Shown here one piece after another: positions 12,674-20,510 of a stretch of DNA of 22,500 bases (positions within the stretch are counted from its first letter, which is position 1; the number at the start of each line of letters is the position of its first letter). A model generated the notes under the pieces. That model was not told the DNA's origin, made no database searches, and saw only the letters and a list, made by a program, of their open reading frames with translations. The DNA comes from Acidobacteriota bacterium (GTDB lineage: Bacteria > Acidobacteriota > Terriglobia > Terriglobales > Acidobacteriaceae): positions 1 to 22,500 of the forward strand of contig JAJXYW010000111.1 of assembly GCA_021780415.1 (NCBI GenBank), given 5' to 3'. The translations under genes were made by a program, and so were the position numbers.

Positions 12674-14365
12674 CTAACTCTTCTTCTCCTCGTGATACTC
12701 CTGCTCCGAATTAATCCCCCACACCGCATCTTTATCGACATACCCTGCCGCAATCCCATCCACCACCGCCATCGCCGTCAGCATCGAGTGGTCCTGATTG
12801 TTGTACTTGTGCATCCCATTTCTCCCCACTAGAAACAGGTTCTCAAACCCATCCATCCACTCGCGCAACTCCTCAAAGCGGTCATACGTTCCAAAGTATG
12901 CCGGATACGTCTTCGGCACGCGCACCACATGCGCATCAAGCACCTCAGCCGTCTTAAGAATCCCAATCTTCTCCAACTCCCCCGCCGCAAACCGCTTCAA
13001 CTCTTCATCGGGCATCGACCACAGCGCATCCGTCTCATAGCAGAAATACTCCAGCCCAATCCAAACCTTCGTCGGATCGGCCACCATATACGGACTCCAG
13101 TTATTAAAGATCTGCAGCCGCCCCAGCAGCACATCCGGCTCCTGAATATAAATCCACGTGTCCTTGATCAGCGTCTTATCCGACTCCGTAACATCCAGCT
13201 TATTTGCCAGCACTCCCACCGTAATAAAGTCCCGATACTGCAACCCTTCGCTCACCTCGCGCACGTTCTGCGGAACTTGCACCTTCAGCGCGCGCACCAG
13301 ATCGCGCATCGGCATCGTCGACAGAAAATAATCTCCTTCAAAACGCCGCGACTCTCCCGTCTCATTCACTGCCTCCACCGCCACCACCCGCGCACCCTCA
13401 ACCTCCACCCCCACCACCTTCCACCCCATGTGGATCTCGCCGCCCATCGCGACAACCTTCTCCGCAACATGCTCCCACAACTGCCCCGGCCCGAACTTCG
13501 GATACAGGAACCTTTCAATCAGCGAAGTATCCGTTCCCTTCTGGGCAATATCCTCCTCTCCTTCACCCTTCGGTTTCCGCGAAAACATCTTCTTCACAAA
13601 ATGTTTCAGCGCAGTCGTCAAGCTCAGGCCTTTAATCCTCTGCGCACCCCACTCCGCCGAGATCGTATCGCAAGGCGTCCCCCACACCTTCTCCGTATAG
13701 CTCTTGAAGAACGTCAAATACAGCTCACGCCCAAACCGGTTGATCAGAAAATCCTCAAGGCTCTTCTCTTCCCTGATCGGCTTCACGCGGCTCATCGCAT
13801 AACTCACGCCGATCTTCGACATCCGTACCATCCCCAGGTTCGAAATCGTCGTTCCACCCAGCTTGATCGGATAATCGAAAAATTTTCGCAGATAATAAAT
13901 CCTGCTCTTACGCGGCCTCACCAGCATCACCAGGTCATCACTCGCCGGAGCCGCCGCTCCCACCACCGTCACCGTCGGCGCATGCTCCGCAACCTCCTCC
14001 GCGCTCATCTCATCCTGCTCGTCCACCACCTTCAGCGGCCCCATCCCCCGCAGCGGAGGCTCTTCCTCCACCGCCACCGGCACCGCCACCGTCCGCTGCT
14101 GCCCCTGATAGCTGATCTTCGCGTCACCATCGCCCGACTCCACCGGCATCAGGTCCATCCACCACTGCATCACGCGGTCGCTCTTGGAAAAAAATCGATG
14201 CCCCCCAATATCCATCCGGTTGCCCTTATACCGGATCGTCCGCGAGATCCCGCCAATCTCACCCGACGCCTCCAGCACCACCGACTGCACGCCCGTCTTG
14301 CGCAGAAACTCCAGCGCCGCCGTCAGCCCCGCCGGTCCCGCTCCAATAATGATAGCCTTCTTCAT
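12674..14365 (-). CDS. FAD/NAD(P)-dependent oxidoreductase (amine-oxidase / UDP-galactopyranose-mutase-like fold)
   Basis: The 563-residue product starts with a Rossmann dinucleotide fold, [12 protein letters not shown] (residues 5-16), the ribose-binding Glu in [10 protein letters not shown], and the [10 protein letters not shown] segment found in FAD enzymes related to protoporphyrinogen oxidase and UDP-galactopyranose mutase. Later motifs are [11 protein letters not shown], the FAD-contacting STMPMRDL, and [15 protein letters not shown] near the C-terminus. At over 550 residues it is longer than a typical Glf (about 380). Part of the excess is a low-complexity, Glu/Ala/Val-rich insert at about residues 85-145. 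The start overlaps the stop of the upstream GT39-like gene (ATGA at 14362-14365), so the two are coupled. Context suggests a sugar- or lipid-linked-glycan modification, but the substrate cannot be named. Confidence 0.8.
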   Translation of the reverse strand: MKKAIIIGAGPAGLTAALEFLRKTGVQSVVLEASGEIGGISRTIRYKGNRMDIGGHRFFSKSDRVMQWWMDLMPVESGDGDAKISYQGQQRTVAVPVAVEEEPPLRGMGPLKVVDEQDEMSAEEVAEHAPTVTVVGAAAPASDDLVMLVRPRKSRIYYLRKFFDYPIKLGGTTISNLGMVRMSKIGVSYAMSRVKPIREEKSLEDFLINRFGRELYLTFFKSYTEKVWGTPCDTISAEWGAQRIKGLSLTTALKHFVKKMFSRKPKGEGEEDIAQKGTDTSLIERFLYPKFGPGQLWEHVAEKVVAMGGEIHMGWKVVGVEVEGARVVAVEAVNETGESRRFEGDYFLSTMPMRDLVRALKVQVPQNVREVSEGLQYRDFITVGVLANKLDVTESDKTLIKDTWIYIQEPDVLLGRLQIFNNWSPYMVADPTKVWIGLEYFCYETDALWSMPDEELKRFAAGELEKIGILKTAEVLDAHVVRVPKTYPAYFGTYDRFEELREWMDGFENLFLVGRNGMHKYNNQDHSMLTAMAVVDGIAAGYVDKDAVWGINSEQEYHEEKKS

Positions 14366-15951
14366 CGTTGCCTATCCCGCACTGAAACGACATCCGTCCC
14401 AAACGCCCGCCCAACTGGAGTCGTCTGCACCTCACCGCTCGCAAACGCCTTATCCACCCAGTTCCAGCCGCCGTGCGTCACCACAAATAAGTGCTCTCCC
14501 GGCGCATTCACCACACTCTCATACGAAACAATCTTGTACGGCATGAACGTCCCCAGGTGCGACACAATCTTCGAATCCGTCTCCGACTGGTTCCACCGCA
14601 TCTCCTGCGTCACCGAGTCGACCAACACCATGTGTCGAAGAATCTCTGCGCCCGGATCGTGAAACGCCAGTTTGCCGAGCAGATCAATATCCTGCGTGTA
14701 CAGCGTCTGCGACGGGCTCGCCATCACCGCCGCCAGCACCTCGGGCGGCAACACCAGCATCGCCAGCGTGCGGTCTCTGCTTACGCGCAACTCTTCAATC
14801 TCCTTCACCCCATGCCACGTGAATCCCACCGCCAGCATCACCAGCACCACGAAACCGGCAGCGCGATGCTGCATCACCGGCACCAGCGCAATCGAGCCCA
14901 TCGCCGCCATCCCCAGGATCGCCCCAATCGCGTAGCGCGACTCCATCGCATGCGTCACGAAGTACCCCAAAAGAAACGCGAACACAGGGAGCGCCGCAAG
15001 CGTGAGAAGGAAAACTAACTCGGCTTCCGGCAGCCGCAATGCCTTCCTCCGCCATAAGCCAATTACGCTCCACAAAACCAATCCAACCACCACCGCCAGC
15101 ACCACCGCCAGCACGTGATTGAGGTGTTGCGTAAACGTCGACTCGCCCAGGATCAGAAAGTTGTACGTTTGCGTGATCGATTGATACGGCACCCTGCCCG
15201 CCTTGTAATGCGCGCGAAACTCCTCCGCACCCTTCATGAACGGCAGCAGAAACACCATCCCCGCCAGCCCCACACCCACCGCCAGCAACATTGGGCCATC
15301 CAGCCGCCGCCTCTGCCACAAGCGAACCACCTCGCCCATGCACAGCGGCAGCATCAACAGCACCCCGTAATATTGCGAATTAATCGCCGCAGCAATACTC
15401 AACGCCAACACCACCAGCGCCAGCCCACGATGCTCCCCCCGCCGCACCGCTGTCTGCCAGCTCAACATCGCCAGCCCGAACAGCCCCATCAGCACCCCGT
15501 ACGGACGCACCTGCAAAATGTATCCGAACCCACCCGAAATCATCGGGAGGGCCATTGCCAGCACCGCTGCCCGCGCAGAAGCAATCCGCCGAACAAAGTA
15601 AAACAGGCAGACCTGCATCAACAGAAACCCAAGCAACGACGGCAACCGAAGAAAGAACGGACTCACCCCGAACAACCGGATCACACAATAAATCAAGCCG
15701 TGGTAAAAAAACGGGTCAATCACCAGCGGCGTCACTCGCTGAATATGCACAACCTGACTCAGGCTGCTCACCCGGTCGCTCCACACCTGTAGAAAATCAT
15801 CCCCATCCAGCAATCGAAAGTGCAGCGCCACCACCGACACCGCAGCCGTCAGCGCCAAAAACACCAGCGCCCACCCCGGCATGCCCGCAACCTGAACTCG
15901 CCGACTTCTTTCTGTTTCCTCGAAAGCATCAGCAATCAGTGCTTTACTCAT
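14362..15951 (-). CDS. GT39/PMT-like polytopic glycosyltransferase, paralogue A
   Basis: The 529-residue integral membrane protein has roughly ten hydrophobic segments. An acidic pair in the first extracytoplasmic loop (LLDGDDF, Asp51-Asp52) is the typical catalytic site of GT-C enzymes, which take sugars from polyprenyl-phosphate donors. Conserved landmarks shared with the gene at 17200 are [44 protein letters not shown] and a C-terminal GGWNWVDKA. This shows common descent across the whole length. ATG at 15951 is preceded by AAGAAG. The gene heads the minus-strand arm of the glycan locus, coupled to the FAD oxidoreductase. The sugar and acceptor are unknown. The hydrophilic C-terminal segment of about 120 residues is probably periplasmic. 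Confidence 0.82.
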   Translation of the reverse strand: MSKALIADAFEETERSRRVQVAGMPGWALVFLALTAAVSVVALHFRLLDGDDFLQVWSDRVSSLSQVVHIQRVTPLVIDPFFYHGLIYCVIRLFGVSPFFLRLPSLLGFLLMQVCLFYFVRRIASARAAVLAMALPMISGGFGYILQVRPYGVLMGLFGLAMLSWQTAVRRGEHRGLALVVLALSIAAAINSQYYGVLLMLPLCMGEVVRLWQRRRLDGPMLLAVGVGLAGMVFLLPFMKGAEEFRAHYKAGRVPYQSITQTYNFLILGESTFTQHLNHVLAVVLAVVVGLVLWSVIGLWRRKALRLPEAELVFLLTLAALPVFAFLLGYFVTHAMESRYAIGAILGMAAMGSIALVPVMQHRAAGFVVLVMLAVGFTWHGVKEIEELRVSRDRTLAMLVLPPEVLAAVMASPSQTLYTQDIDLLGKLAFHDPGAEILRHMVLVDSVTQEMRWNQSETDSKIVSHLGTFMPYKIVSYESVVNAPGEHLFVVTHGGWNWVDKAFASGEVQTTPVGRAFGTDVVSVRDRQR

Positions 15952-16153
15952 ATGTCTTCTTGATCACCACTCCGTAGAATCAACGCAAATCGTACCCAAA
16001 CGAAACGGCATAGCAGAACCAGTATCCCATGGCCTCCGGAGCAGTCTCCAACCATAAGCATCACTACTCCATATCACCCAATCGCCTCCGCCCCCAAGCT
16101 ATACTCGTCCTATCAGTAGCCAGTATCACCTGCCACCCCGGAGCCCACTCCCA
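15952..16153. promoter_or_regulatory. Divergent intergenic region between the two arms of the glycan locus
   Basis: The 202 bp separate GT39-like paralogue A (minus) from the UbiA-type gene (plus). AT content is higher than in the flanking genes. I see no convincing paired -35/-10 boxes, no repeat heads and no satellite. Position alone implies promoters for both arms. A CGGAG lies 11 nt before the UbiA ATG. Confidence 0.4.
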
Positions 16154-17203
16154 ATGTCTCACCGCGACAGCACCAGCGTTTCGTTCGGCGTTCGGCTACG
16201 TGCTCACATCGCCATCGCACGGCTCGACCACTCCATCAAGAATCTCTTCGTCCTTCCCGGCATCATCGTCCCGCTCAGCGTCGATCCCGCTCTCTTCAAT
16301 CTCCAACTCGTCCGCACCCTCGTCCTCGCCTTCGTCGCCATCACCCTCGTAGCCTGCAGCAACTACGTCATCAACGAAGTCCTCGACGCGCCCTACGATC
16401 GTCTCCATCCCATCAAGAAAAATCGTCCCGCCGCCCGCGGCCTCGTCAGCGTCCCTCTCGCCTACGTACAGTGGCTGCTCATGATGGCCGCCGGCATCGC
16501 CATCGGCCTCACCATCTCCAAAATGTTCGCCCTCATGGCGCTCATCCTCTGGATCATGGGCTGCGTCTACAACTTCCCGCCCATCCGCACCAAAGACGTC
16601 CCCTACCTCGACGTCCTCACCGAATCCATCAACAATCCGCTCCGCATGTTGCTCGGCTGGTACGCCGTCACCAGCCTCCTCATCCCGCCCATCTCGCTCC
16701 TCATCGCCTACTGGATGATCGGCTGCTACTTCATGGCGCTCAAGCGCTTCTCTGAACTCACCGAGCTCCAACGCGCCGGCGACCGCTCCCTGGCCGGCTC
16801 CTACCGCGCCTCCTTCAAGCGCTACACCTCCGAGTCCCTGCTCGTCTCCGTTCTCTTTTACGCCTCCACAGCCATGCTCTTCCTCGGCGCCTTCATCATC
16901 CGCTACCGCATCGAACTCATCCTCGGTTTCCCCTTCGTCGCCTTCACCATGGCCATCTATCTCAAGCTCTCCTTCAAGCCCGAAAGCGCCGTCCAGAACC
17001 CCGAGAAGCTCTACCGCGAGCCTCTCCTCATGGCCTCCTTCCTCTCGACGGTCCTCGTCATGGGCCTGCTCCTCTTCATCCACATGCCTCGCCTCGAGCA
17101 GTTCTTCCTCCCCACCATCCCCACCTCAACGTCCTCTCCAACATCGCACGTCCAACCTGCTTCACTCCACACGCGATCCTCATCGGAGAAACTCTCTGCA
17201 TGA
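16154..17203 (+). CDS. UbiA-family prenyltransferase, decaprenyl-phosphate phosphoribosyltransferase-like
   Basis: The 349-residue polytopic protein carries both acidic motifs of the UbiA superfamily. The first is N-x3-D-x3-D with Asn74, Asp78 and Asp82 in NEVLDAPYDRLHPIKKNRP. The second is Y138 in YNFPPIRTKDVPYLD with Asp147 and Asp152. The DRxHPxKxxRPxAxG form is typical of the branch that includes mycobacterial DPPR synthase, which joins phosphoribose to polyprenyl phosphate as the first step to polyprenyl-phosphate arabinose. About nine membrane segments are present, and the last 35 residues are a Ser/Thr-rich tail. The stop overlaps the next start (ATGA at 17200-17203). Adjacent GT-C enzymes that use polyprenyl-phosphate sugars fit a donor-supply role. 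The exact substrate is inference. Confidence 0.82.
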   Translation: MSHRDSTSVSFGVRLRAHIAIARLDHSIKNLFVLPGIIVPLSVDPALFNLQLVRTLVLAFVAITLVACSNYVINEVLDAPYDRLHPIKKNRPAARGLVSVPLAYVQWLLMMAAGIAIGLTISKMFALMALILWIMGCVYNFPPIRTKDVPYLDVLTESINNPLRMLLGWYAVTSLLIPPISLLIAYWMIGCYFMALKRFSELTELQRAGDRSLAGSYRASFKRYTSESLLVSVLFYASTAMLFLGAFIIRYRIELILGFPFVAFTMAIYLKLSFKPESAVQNPEKLYREPLLMASFLSTVLVMGLLLFIHMPRLEQFFLPTIPTSTSSPTSHVQPASLHTRSSSEKLSA

Positions 17204-18759
17204 CACCGCAGTCCAACACTGCTTCAAATGAGTCGACGCGCTCCTACCTTCTTCTCGCCGTCTTTCTTCTCCTCACCGCGACCCTCTCGCTCCTCTGGTC
17301 GCACGCACGCCTCATGTGGAACGACGAGTTCCTCTCCTTCTACACCGACGGCGTCGCCACCTTCCGGCAAGTCATCCTCGTCCAACTCCGCCACCCCATC
17401 TCGCTCGACCCGCCCACCTACCATCTGCTCTCGCACCTCAGCATGGACCTCCTTGGCCGCAACGCCATCGCCCTGCGCCTCCCCGCGCTCGCCGGTTTTC
17501 TCCTCTTCCAACTCTGCCTCTACTTCTTCGTCCGCCGCATCGCCGGCCCCCGCGCCGCCGTCATCGCGGCCGCCGCTCCTCTGCTCACCGCCAGCTTTCG
17601 CTACACCGTCGAAGGCCGTCCCTACGGCCTGCTCCTCGGCCTCTACGCCCTCGCACTCCTCTGCTGGCAAGCAGCAACACAAGACGACACCATCCCCCGC
17701 TCCCGCATCCTCCCGCTCACCGGCCTCACTCTCTCCATCGCGCTCGCCATCACCAGCCACTACTTCGGCGTCCTCATCCTCATCCCCGTCTCGCTCGGCG
17801 AGCTCTCCCGCATCTTCATCCGCAAGCGTCTCGACCTCGGCGTCCTCACCGCCCTCGCGCTGGGCCTCGCCTCCGTCGCCCTCATCCTTCCCTTCAAGCG
17901 CGCGCTCATGGTCTACCGCCAGCACTACTACATCACCGGCGTCAACATCCACGACATCAGCCAGGGCTATCGCGAGCTCTTTCTCCGCTACACCACCTGG
18001 CCCATCCCGCTGCAGAAACTCGCCGCAGCGATCATGGTCGTCCTGGTTCTCACCCTCGCGTATGCCGGCTACCAGCGCTTCAAGCGCCGTCCCTCCACGG
18101 AGCATGCCTACACCTGGGTCGCGCTCTCCGCCATGGCCCTGCTCCCCTTCTTCGGATACCTCTTCGGCCGCTTCGTCACCCACACCATGGAGGTCCGTTA
18201 CGTCATCGCGGCGCTCATCGCCTTCGCCGCCACCTTCGCCATCGTGCTCGAGCGCAGGCTCCGCAGCAACACCTTCTACTACATCACTCTCGCCGTACTC
18301 TTCCTCGCCGTCATCGACATCAACACCTGGAGCATCCTCAAAGAGCGCCGCACCTCCAGCGAAATCCTCGCCAGCCTCCACCCCTCACCCGCGCTGGCCC
18401 TCGCACTCGCGGCCAATCCCACCGCACCCCTCTACGAGCAGAGTCTCGGCACTTTCTTCGTCGACTCCTTCTACACCCCCGACCCCGCGCTCCGCTCTCG
18501 CATCACTCTCCTCTACAACGCCCAGCGCGAGATCTTCTTTCTCCAGCACGACACCTACTCCATCGCCGCCGTAAACCTCCACCACTTCTCCACCCTGCCC
18601 ATCGTCGACTACGACCAGATGCGTCATCAACCCGGCCCACATCTCCTCATCCAGTTGCACGACGGCTGGAACTGGACCGACAAAGCTGCCGCCCTCGAAC
18701 ACGCAACCGTGACTCCGCTCGGCCCCTCCTTCGGTGCCCAGGCTGTCGCTGTCCAATAG
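17200..18759 (+). CDS. GT39/PMT-like polytopic glycosyltransferase, paralogue B
   Basis: The 519-residue membrane protein has an acidic pair in the first large loop (WNDEF, Asp42-Glu43), as expected of a GT-C glycosyltransferase using a lipid-phosphate sugar donor at the outer face of the inner membrane. It is paralogous to the enzyme at 14362-15951 from end to end: RLPALAGFLLFQLCLYFFVRR, GRPYGLLLGLYALALLCWQ, FGRFVTHTMEVRY and the C-terminal DGWNWTDKA all correspond. It is translationally coupled to the UbiA-type gene and followed after 56 bp by a third membrane enzyme. Codon use is more GC-rich than in paralogue A. The two probably add different residues or act on different acceptors, which the sequence cannot decide. 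Confidence 0.83.
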   Translation: MTPQSNTASNESTRSYLLLAVFLLLTATLSLLWSHARLMWNDEFLSFYTDGVATFRQVILVQLRHPISLDPPTYHLLSHLSMDLLGRNAIALRLPALAGFLLFQLCLYFFVRRIAGPRAAVIAAAAPLLTASFRYTVEGRPYGLLLGLYALALLCWQAATQDDTIPRSRILPLTGLTLSIALAITSHYFGVLILIPVSLGELSRIFIRKRLDLGVLTALALGLASVALILPFKRALMVYRQHYYITGVNIHDISQGYRELFLRYTTWPIPLQKLAAAIMVVLVLTLAYAGYQRFKRRPSTEHAYTWVALSAMALLPFFGYLFGRFVTHTMEVRYVIAALIAFAATFAIVLERRLRSNTFYYITLAVLFLAVIDINTWSILKERRTSSEILASLHPSPALALALAANPTAPLYEQSLGTFFVDSFYTPDPALRSRITLLYNAQREIFFLQHDTYSIAAVNLHHFSTLPIVDYDQMRHQPGPHLLIQLHDGWNWTDKAAALEHATVTPLGPSFGAQAVAVQ

Positions 18760-18815
18760 CCACAATCCACCCGTACCATGGAACAAAGCACAGCTCATTG
18801 AGCGCGAGGTCTGCA

Positions 18816-20501
18816 ATGGATCACATCGGAAAGCGTCGCCTCGTCAACATCGCAGCCGCGTTGCTCCTCGCCGAAGCCGCCTCCTCCTCAGTCATGAAGT
18901 TCATGTTCGTGCGACGTGATCCGCTCGCCTTCGACGACGCCTACATGTTCCTGCGCTATGCGCACAACATCCGCCACGGTCTCGGCTTCTCCTGGAACCT
19001 CGACGGCGTCCACACCTACGGCCCCACCTCGCTCCTCTGGAGCTTCTGCGCGCTCCTCCTCAGCTATCTCCCCACCGACCCCTGGACACAGCTCCTCATC
19101 GGCTCCTGGCTCTTCTCCATCGCAGCACTCATCGCCATGGCGTGGGCAGTCTCCGCCAACGCCCAAAGCGACTGGCTGCGCAGCCCTCTCCGCGTCCTTG
19201 CCCTCATCGTCGTTCCCCTTGCTGGCACCGCGCTCTTTCAAGGTAACCAGTTCAACGGCATGGAGACCATGCTCGCCACCATGCTCTGCGCCGTCTTTGT
19301 CGGACTCGCTCTCCTGTGGCGCTCCGGCCGCGTGTCCCCTGTATCTCTTGGCGCCGTAGGCCTGCTGCTGTTTCTCTCCCGCCCGGAGTCCGCCCTCGTC
19401 ACCGTCCTGTTTCCGCTCCTGCTCTGGCTCTTCCTCCATCCCACGCGCCCCGCGCTCAAGCCGCTGCTCCTCTTCTACGCCGTCTTCTTCGCTGGCGTTG
19501 CCGTCGAGTTCATCGCCTGCCAGCTCTACTTCGGCACGCCCGTTCCCCTCAGCGTCTACATGAAAGGCGGCCACGCCTACCTCGGCTACCGCGGCGTCTG
19601 GTATCCCAGCCTTCTGCTCATCGCCTTCCTCGCCGCGACGCAGCTCTTCCTCGCCGCTCTCATCCTGCTCGCGCGCCGCCAGGACCGTCGCCTGATCCTC
19701 GCCTGCCTCCTCCCCGCCGCTGTCATCTTCGCCTATCTCGGCACCGTCACCCAGATCATGGGCTTCTTCAGCCGCTACTATTTCCCCTACGCTCCGCTGA
19801 TCATCATCCCCACCCTGCTCGTCCTCGATCGCTGGATCTCCTCCGCCACCGTTCCCGACGCATGGCCCGGCCACACGCTGCGCATTCGCGCCACACTCAC
19901 CGCCGCCATCCTGCTCGTCTTTCTCGTCTTCTCCTCCGAAGCCGTAAAGGCCAAATTCCGTCAGCTCGAACACGGCCACCACCTCGAGTACGACCCCGCG
20001 CAGCTCAATATCGCCGCCACCTCCCCTCTCCCCACCACCGACTGGAAGACCATGATGCTCGCCGTCACCGACGACCTCATCGCCCCGCTCCCACCCGGCA
20101 CCACCGTCGCCTCCACCGAGGTCGGCTACCTCGGCGAACGCACGCCCCGCATCAACGTCATCGACCTCGCCGGCCTCAACGACACCGACATCGCACTCCA
20201 CGGCTTCAACATGAGCCGCTTCCTCGCCCGCAAACCAGATCTCATCTGGATGCCCCACACCGACTACACCTACCAGCGCGGCATCATGTTCTCCGACCCC
20301 GCCTTCCTCGCTCAATACGACATCTACGCCGGTGCCGGCAACTTCGGCATCGCCGTCCGCAAGGACTCACCCTTCCTCTCCCAGATCGACCACCAGCTCA
20401 GCATCTTCTGGTCGCAGCTCTACCCCGGCACCAACCCCGCCGCGTACCTTGTCCACTCCGTCACCTGGACAGGCAATACGCGCACCGTCTCTGACGAGTA
20501 G
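18816..20501 (+). CDS. Polytopic GT-C-like glycosyltransferase (AftB-like N-terminal motif)
   Basis: The 561-residue protein has about ten membrane segments and a soluble C-terminal domain (from about residue 375). Its first extracytoplasmic loop reads FDDAYMFLRYAHNIRHGLGF...TYGPTSLLW, with acidic Asp40-Asp41. This DDA-RYA-N-GxG...TxxLW pattern is shared with GT-C enzymes such as mycobacterial AftB, a polyprenyl-phosphate-arabinose-dependent arabinofuranosyltransferase. ATG at 18816 has GAGG about 7 nt upstream. The same frame is open far upstream, across 17316-18815, but there it only shadows paralogue B. The gene closes the plus-strand arm (UbiA, GT39-like B, this gene) and converges on clpB with a 9-bp gap. 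Membrane glycosyltransferase is a firm inference; arabinose specificity is speculative. Confidence 0.75.
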   Translation: MDHIGKRRLVNIAAALLLAEAASSSVMKFMFVRRDPLAFDDAYMFLRYAHNIRHGLGFSWNLDGVHTYGPTSLLWSFCALLLSYLPTDPWTQLLIGSWLFSIAALIAMAWAVSANAQSDWLRSPLRVLALIVVPLAGTALFQGNQFNGMETMLATMLCAVFVGLALLWRSGRVSPVSLGAVGLLLFLSRPESALVTVLFPLLLWLFLHPTRPALKPLLLFYAVFFAGVAVEFIACQLYFGTPVPLSVYMKGGHAYLGYRGVWYPSLLLIAFLAATQLFLAALILLARRQDRRLILACLLPAAVIFAYLGTVTQIMGFFSRYYFPYAPLIIIPTLLVLDRWISSATVPDAWPGHTLRIRATLTAAILLVFLVFSSEAVKAKFRQLEHGHHLEYDPAQLNIAATSPLPTTDWKTMMLAVTDDLIAPLPPGTTVASTEVGYLGERTPRINVIDLAGLNDTDIALHGFNMSRFLARKPDLIWMPHTDYTYQRGIMFSDPAFLAQYDIYAGAGNFGIAVRKDSPFLSQIDHQLSIFWSQLYPGTNPAAYLVHSVTWTGNTRTVSDE

Positions 20502-20510
20502 TCCATCCGG

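Noticed and set aside
14000..14120. Repeat-derived origin for the insert in the FAD oxidoreductase
   Set aside because: No head, GTCAT start or TTGC hexamer is present in the DNA of this segment.
12929..14662. 577-codon plus-strand frame opposite the FAD oxidoreductase
   Set aside because: Arg/His/Leu-rich shadow. The minus strand encodes a dinucleotide-binding enzyme with conserved motifs.
17316..18815. Upstream extension of the third glycosyltransferase to a 1061-codon frame
   Set aside because: This part is an Arg/His/Pro-rich shadow of the GT39-like paralogue B. Membrane-protein character begins only at the ATG at 18816, which has its own ribosome site.
18888..20315. 475-codon minus-strand frame opposite the third glycosyltransferase
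   Set aside because: Glu/Gly/Asp-rich antisense artefact without any recognisable domain.
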